DNA of 64,000 nucleotides, taken from assembly GCF_050003625.1 (NCBI RefSeq), contig NC_134399.1:41990671-42054670 (forward strand), written 5' to 3'. The notes under the pieces are model-generated. The model was not told where the DNA came from, did no database searches, and saw nothing but the letters and a program-made list of their open reading frames with translations. Below are positions 58,706-64,000 of this stretch, piece after piece (the first letter of the stretch is position 1; each line of letters opens with the position of its first letter). The translations under genes and the position numbers were made by a program. The stretch is from Haematobia irritans. Taxonomy: Eukaryota; Arthropoda; Insecta; Diptera; Muscidae.

Positions 58706-59590
58706 TGTACCAGGTTTTTGTTCTGCATTTTGCTATGTGGTATCATTTATTTTTATTTGCAGTTACATGATGTCTGCGTTTGTAAATTTGATGGGCACGA
58801 AGTAAATATGGAATGATTACTTATTGTTGAAATTGAACCAAACTAGAGTGTGTAAAAATATGTGATGTTTGCTTGCACGACATTATAAATACAAATAAAC
58901 AATGAATTAGTTTATAAATAAATAAAAACAAATAAATAAAGTATTTGTGTTTTCTTTTCTCAAGTGGCGTACTTTTTTCGACGAAAAAAGATTTTTTAAT
59001 AAAAATCAAAAAATTTTAGGTTGTGACCATGTTCTTTTAACTAGAAAAATTCCATAGAATAAAATAAAATTATGAAAAAAATTTTTATAGAAATAATATT
59101 TTGAAAAAAATTTCTATAGAAATACAATTTTGACAAAATTTTCTATAGAAATAAAATGTTGACAAAATTTTCTTCCTGTAGAGTTTTGATAAGAATTTCT
59201 ATAGAAATATTTGTTTGGTAGATTTGTGGTAATCTTCAAATTTTGTTAGATTTTTTTTTTTGGCACGAGTGGTAACTGTTGTTACCACACATTGTTTAAG
59301 ATCAAGCCTTGCCGGTTTGATCTTTAACGGTCCCTACAAGACGCTACATATTAGAAAAACACCTACATATAGGGAATTTCCCCTACTTCTAGCAACACTT
59401 GCTGTAGTTGATATTGCATCTACGGAGTTAGTATGCCACTAATATTGAGCCCATTATTAAAAAAGAGAAAATCGCTCAATTAGTGTGGGTAATAAATACA
59501 AATTTGTAAATCGAGCAATATTCTTATGTAAGAGCAACTACGTATAAATACGATCGGCTAGTACATCAAAATTTGAAATTTGAGTAACAT
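58706..59590. other. Unique sequence with a 29-bp-minisatellite remnant
   Basis: 59050-59205 has several TTTCTATAGAAATAAAAT and TTGACAAAATTTTC units, the reverse complement of the family II 29-bp minisatellite. The exon-like GCAGTTACATGATGTCTGCG (58760) has an acceptor context but no family match. Confidence 0.45.
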
Positions 59591-59957
59591 TGGTTAATAA
59601 ATAAGAGTGTTATGGCCAAATTTGGGAAAATCGAGCGATGCATATATATGGAAGCTATATGTAAATCTGAACCAATTTGCATAATATTTTGCGGGTTTGA
59701 TTAATACCACAAAAGGTTACCTTGTGCAAAATTTGAGTAAGATCAGTTATGAAATGAGGCATGGTCAAACATAAGGTTATTAGGGGCAAATTTTTCAAAA
59801 TCGGGCGATATTCATATGGGAGCTATATCTAAATCTGAACCGATTTCGATGATACTTTGCACATACCGTTAGTACTATAGAGGACTGGATCTTGCCTACT
59901 TTGAGTAAGATTGGTTAATAAATAAGGATTCTATGGAACAATTTGGGAAAATCGGGC

Positions 59958-61191
<1,234 letters not shown>

Positions 61192-61761
61192 TATATATAT
61201 ATATATGGGAGTTATATCTCAATCTGAACCGATTTTGATGAAATTTTGCAGACTTGAAGGGCGATGAAGAAGATTATTTTTTGCCAAATTTGGTGACGAT
61301 CCGTTTGTAAAAAAGCGCAACGTAAGGGCGTAAGGGCCTTACTGACCTATAGGGTCCCTTCTGGCCCACTTGGAATATAGAATTGTATTTAATTGAATTG
61401 AAATGTTATATTTTGTAATGTCCCGGCTGCTATTAGCCGTGTAAATAAATAAATAAATATGGGAGCTATATCTAAATTTGATCCGATTTCTTCCAAATTC
61501 AATAGCGTTAGTCCTTGTGCCCAAAAAACTCCCTGTACCAAATTTGATCAAAATCGGTTAATAATTACGACCGGAATCCTGTGAACAACAAATACATGGA
61601 CAGACGGACGGACGGACACCAATCCCTAGATCGACTCAGGAGCTGATTCTGAGTCGATCGGTATATATTTTATGGGGTCTAAAATCAATATTTCTGGTAG
61701 GCACATTTTTTGGCAGATGAAACTTATTATACCCTGACCACTATGTGGTTTAGGGTATAAA

Positions 61762-63867
61762 AACTTAAGATATTCTTGAGATTAGGTAAATGTTGTTGGT
61801 CAAAATAATAACAAAAGTTGCACAAATAGTTTCTTTCTTTTATGTGTGGACTCAAAATCGGGAGAAAGATCTATATGGGAGTTATGGTGGTTCCAGTCTT
61901 AGACAAATCACAATAGTTTCTACAAATATCTCTCCTTGTTTATGTTTGCGACATGGTTATAAGGTGAATGTGGGTTAGGTTCGGTTAGGCCTACATGTCT
62001 AGGAAAAGGCCATAAACTTTGTATTCCTTGAATCTCTATAGCAAGTAAAATATTTGTGAACGTGCAAGTGTCCACATATGAGTGTGAATGTTTATGCCAC
62101 ATATTGCCATCATAAGATTTCCAACAATAATAACAATAATAATAAACGATTTTCCTCACCCCATATGTGTCCCTGAGCTATCCTCGGTTGCCCCTATCAC
62201 TCCATTTCACGTTTGTCCTCGTCCTTTTGCAATACATTTCAATTGAAATTTATGACATCGACAAACAATAAAAAACAGTCGGGCCACACAAACCCACTTG
62301 GAAAATTTTATTATATTCCGGCCATTGTGGGCATGATGATGTTCAGCAGATAATGCTGGTGACGATGGCAATTGTGCCACTCTCATTGATGCTGCAACGA
62401 CGGGGTATGACGGGATAGTGCTACAACCGATAATGCCGATGACGATAAAGTAGAGATAATGCTCGGTTTTCTATTCGTTCGCTTAAGAATAAAAGTCAAT
62501 CTTGTTCGACAATAAATTTATCAAGTCATCCTTTATGATTGGACATCTTGACAATAACCATTGTGGCGGCGGCAGATGGAGGGAGCTTGTGAGTGGGATT
62601 GCTTGTACGCCATCTGTAATGGATTTACTTTCGTGCACAGATTTAGTGGAGCTCATTCTGTTACAAACTTATTAACAATTGGATTGATGTGGACAACATT
62701 CCTGGATATTGCCAAAGGACGGCCAATGGCAGAGCCATCAAGGAGGATGCACGGGCAACGATGAGAGAGAAAGTTACTTGATTTCTATAATGTGGTATTG
62801 TCGATAAATCATCTTTGGCCATTTGGTTGGTTTATGCCAACTGCAAGCTCGGAGTCTTATGGCCTTAAGTAGCAGCAATGATTACTTTTCTCAATTTTAG
62901 GTTTCAATAACAATGTCTATAGTTGGCTTCTTTCTCTCTGCTCCCAATGGATTGTGTGTCAAGGACTTTTGCCGTCAAAACTATCCAAAGGATTTGATGT
63001 CTCTGACAAAGAAAGGCACATTGTGTTGACTGTTTGTGGCAAAATATTATTAAAAATATAATGACGTCCATTATTGCAATGCTGATGTTGATGGTGAGAG
63101 AAAGTCAAGAAGGGATTTTATCCGCTTTCATGGGTTTTTCATCTCATATAGATATTATGTGCAGGAATTTGTCCACTTTGATATGAATTTAAGCTACTTC
63201 CCATTGCACGATAACAATGGTCACATACAAGAAATGCATAAAAATTCATAGAAAATAAACCCTAAACAGCAAATATTTCTGTTTCGGATTATAATTGTCT
63301 TCGACTTATTGGGATTAAGTATTAACATTTTTTTGGTATTGATGGGTACACGCATCATCATCATACAAGTGAATATTTTACAATTATGCTCAATTTGGTC
63401 AATTTTTGAAAATACCCTTCGGGGGTTTTCATTTTAGGGTCTTGACCAAGAGAAGTATCCTTGCTAGTGGAAGAAGTTGTAAGGCTTAACTGCGGAAAGT
63501 TACGGCAGGATTCCAACCTCAATCCCAAGTTACGTTGTCAGCTACTGGTACCCGATATTTATTGTTAGTGGTAACCCATTATTAAAAAAAAAAAAATTCC
63601 AGGCATAAACGTAAAAAATCAATAAATTATACCTTGAAAAAAATTAAAAATAACACAGGGGAACCAAATTGAACTTTTTTGTGTTGATTTGAAATGTATA
63701 GCAAATTTTTAGTAACTCGAGGTCGCTGAATCCAAATTCGCACTTGGTTTTTTTCTATCAGCTCGACTTTTCGAGATATACCGTTATGTTCAAAATTAAG
63801 GCACTTCCGCTACATATATTGGAATAGCTTGAAAATGGTTCAACATATTAAATTAAAAAAAAAAAAC
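61762..63867. other. Unique, relatively GC-rich sequence without a recognised gene
   Basis: ORFs at 61920-62159 (minus) and 62561-62764 (plus) show no domain. 62330-62460 has repeated GATAATGC(T/C)GGTGACGAT words (GATAATGCTGGTGACGATGG and GATAATGCCGATGACGATAA). One short GGGTTAGGTTCGGTTAGG at 61971 looks like a SINE tail. The composition differs from the repeats and could be conserved intronic or flanking DNA. Confidence 0.4.
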
Positions 63868-63868
63868 A

Positions 63869-64000
63869 GTAAGGAAAGTCTAAAGTCGGGCGGGGCCGAC
63901 TATATTATACCCTGCACCACTTTGTAGATCTAAATTTTCGATACCATATCGCATCCGTCAAATGTGTTGGGGGCTATATATTGTCCCAAATACATACATT
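63869..64000 (+). repeat. Family I DINE-like element, 5' part (runs out of window)
   Basis: AGTAAGGAAAGTCTAAAGTC, GTCGGGCGGGGCCGAC, TATACCCTGCACCACTTTG, CGCATCCGTCAAATGTGTTG; identical in order to 4680 and 48568. Confidence 0.78.

Noticed and set aside
62561..62764. 67-residue ORF in GC-richer DNA as a gene
   Set aside because: No domain, no splice continuation and the length is expected by chance.

Overview
The window is gene-poor, AT-rich, repeat-dense genomic DNA of a higher fly. It holds an irritans-type mariner very close to the Himar1 element known from the horn fly, a DD41D rosa-like mariner, tRNA-headed SINEs ending in CCTAACC repeats, and three families of DINE-1/Helentron-like elements (non-autonomous Helitron relatives). 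Together these point to a calyptrate, probably muscid fly (Stomoxys, Haematobia or Musca type). The species is an inference. I see no complete host gene; the many short ORFs come from repeats.

Layout: 1-6.4 kb is a cluster of DINE-like elements with 153-bp tandem arrays, one interrupted by a DD41D mariner. 6.4-12.4 kb is mostly unique DNA with GGAGTC-rich patches, a small TA-flanked MITE, LINE RNase H and reverse-transcriptase relics, a foldback MITE and SINE tails. 12.49-14.27 kb is a piggyBac-like element with TTAA duplications and a dead Himar1-like mariner nested inside it. 16-21.7 kb holds a MITE family rich in ATATGTTTGG, pogo-like MITEs and a solo LTR with a 4-bp target duplication. 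21.7-25.4 kb and 27.7-29.6 kb are reverse-strand DINE-like elements. 29.8-45.6 kb mixes LINE relics (endonuclease and RT), nested TA-flanked MITEs, another DINE-like element with a long (TA)n, and one unexplained coding-like ORF. 45.65-47.5 kb has a 330-bp (TA)n and a decayed Tc1-like element carrying a foldback insertion. 48.6-55.4 kb is a chain of nested DINE-like elements including a 1.28-kb tandem duplication. 56.1-58.7 kb looks like a DINE-like element enclosing a spliced DUF4806-type gene fragment. 59.6-61.8 kb is a DINE-like element whose (TA)n received a second DD41D mariner. The rest is unique DNA up to a 5' end at 63.87 kb.

No genes act together in a pathway here. What can be read is insertion history: intact paralogues elsewhere in the window show the empty target sites of many nested insertions, giving relative ages. 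The most interesting observations are: (1) the tandem units of all three DINE-like families keep a period of 153 bp although their sequences differ; (2) a DUF4806 gene fragment with introns lies between matching Helitron-like ends; (3) one junction, a DINE 3' end joined to the same internal core module, occurs four times; (4) two distant DD41D mariner copies share the same internal deletion; (5) long (TA)n tracts arise at the same place in the DINE unit and serve as targets for TA-specific transposons. Family assignments rest on remembered motifs; no database search was possible.
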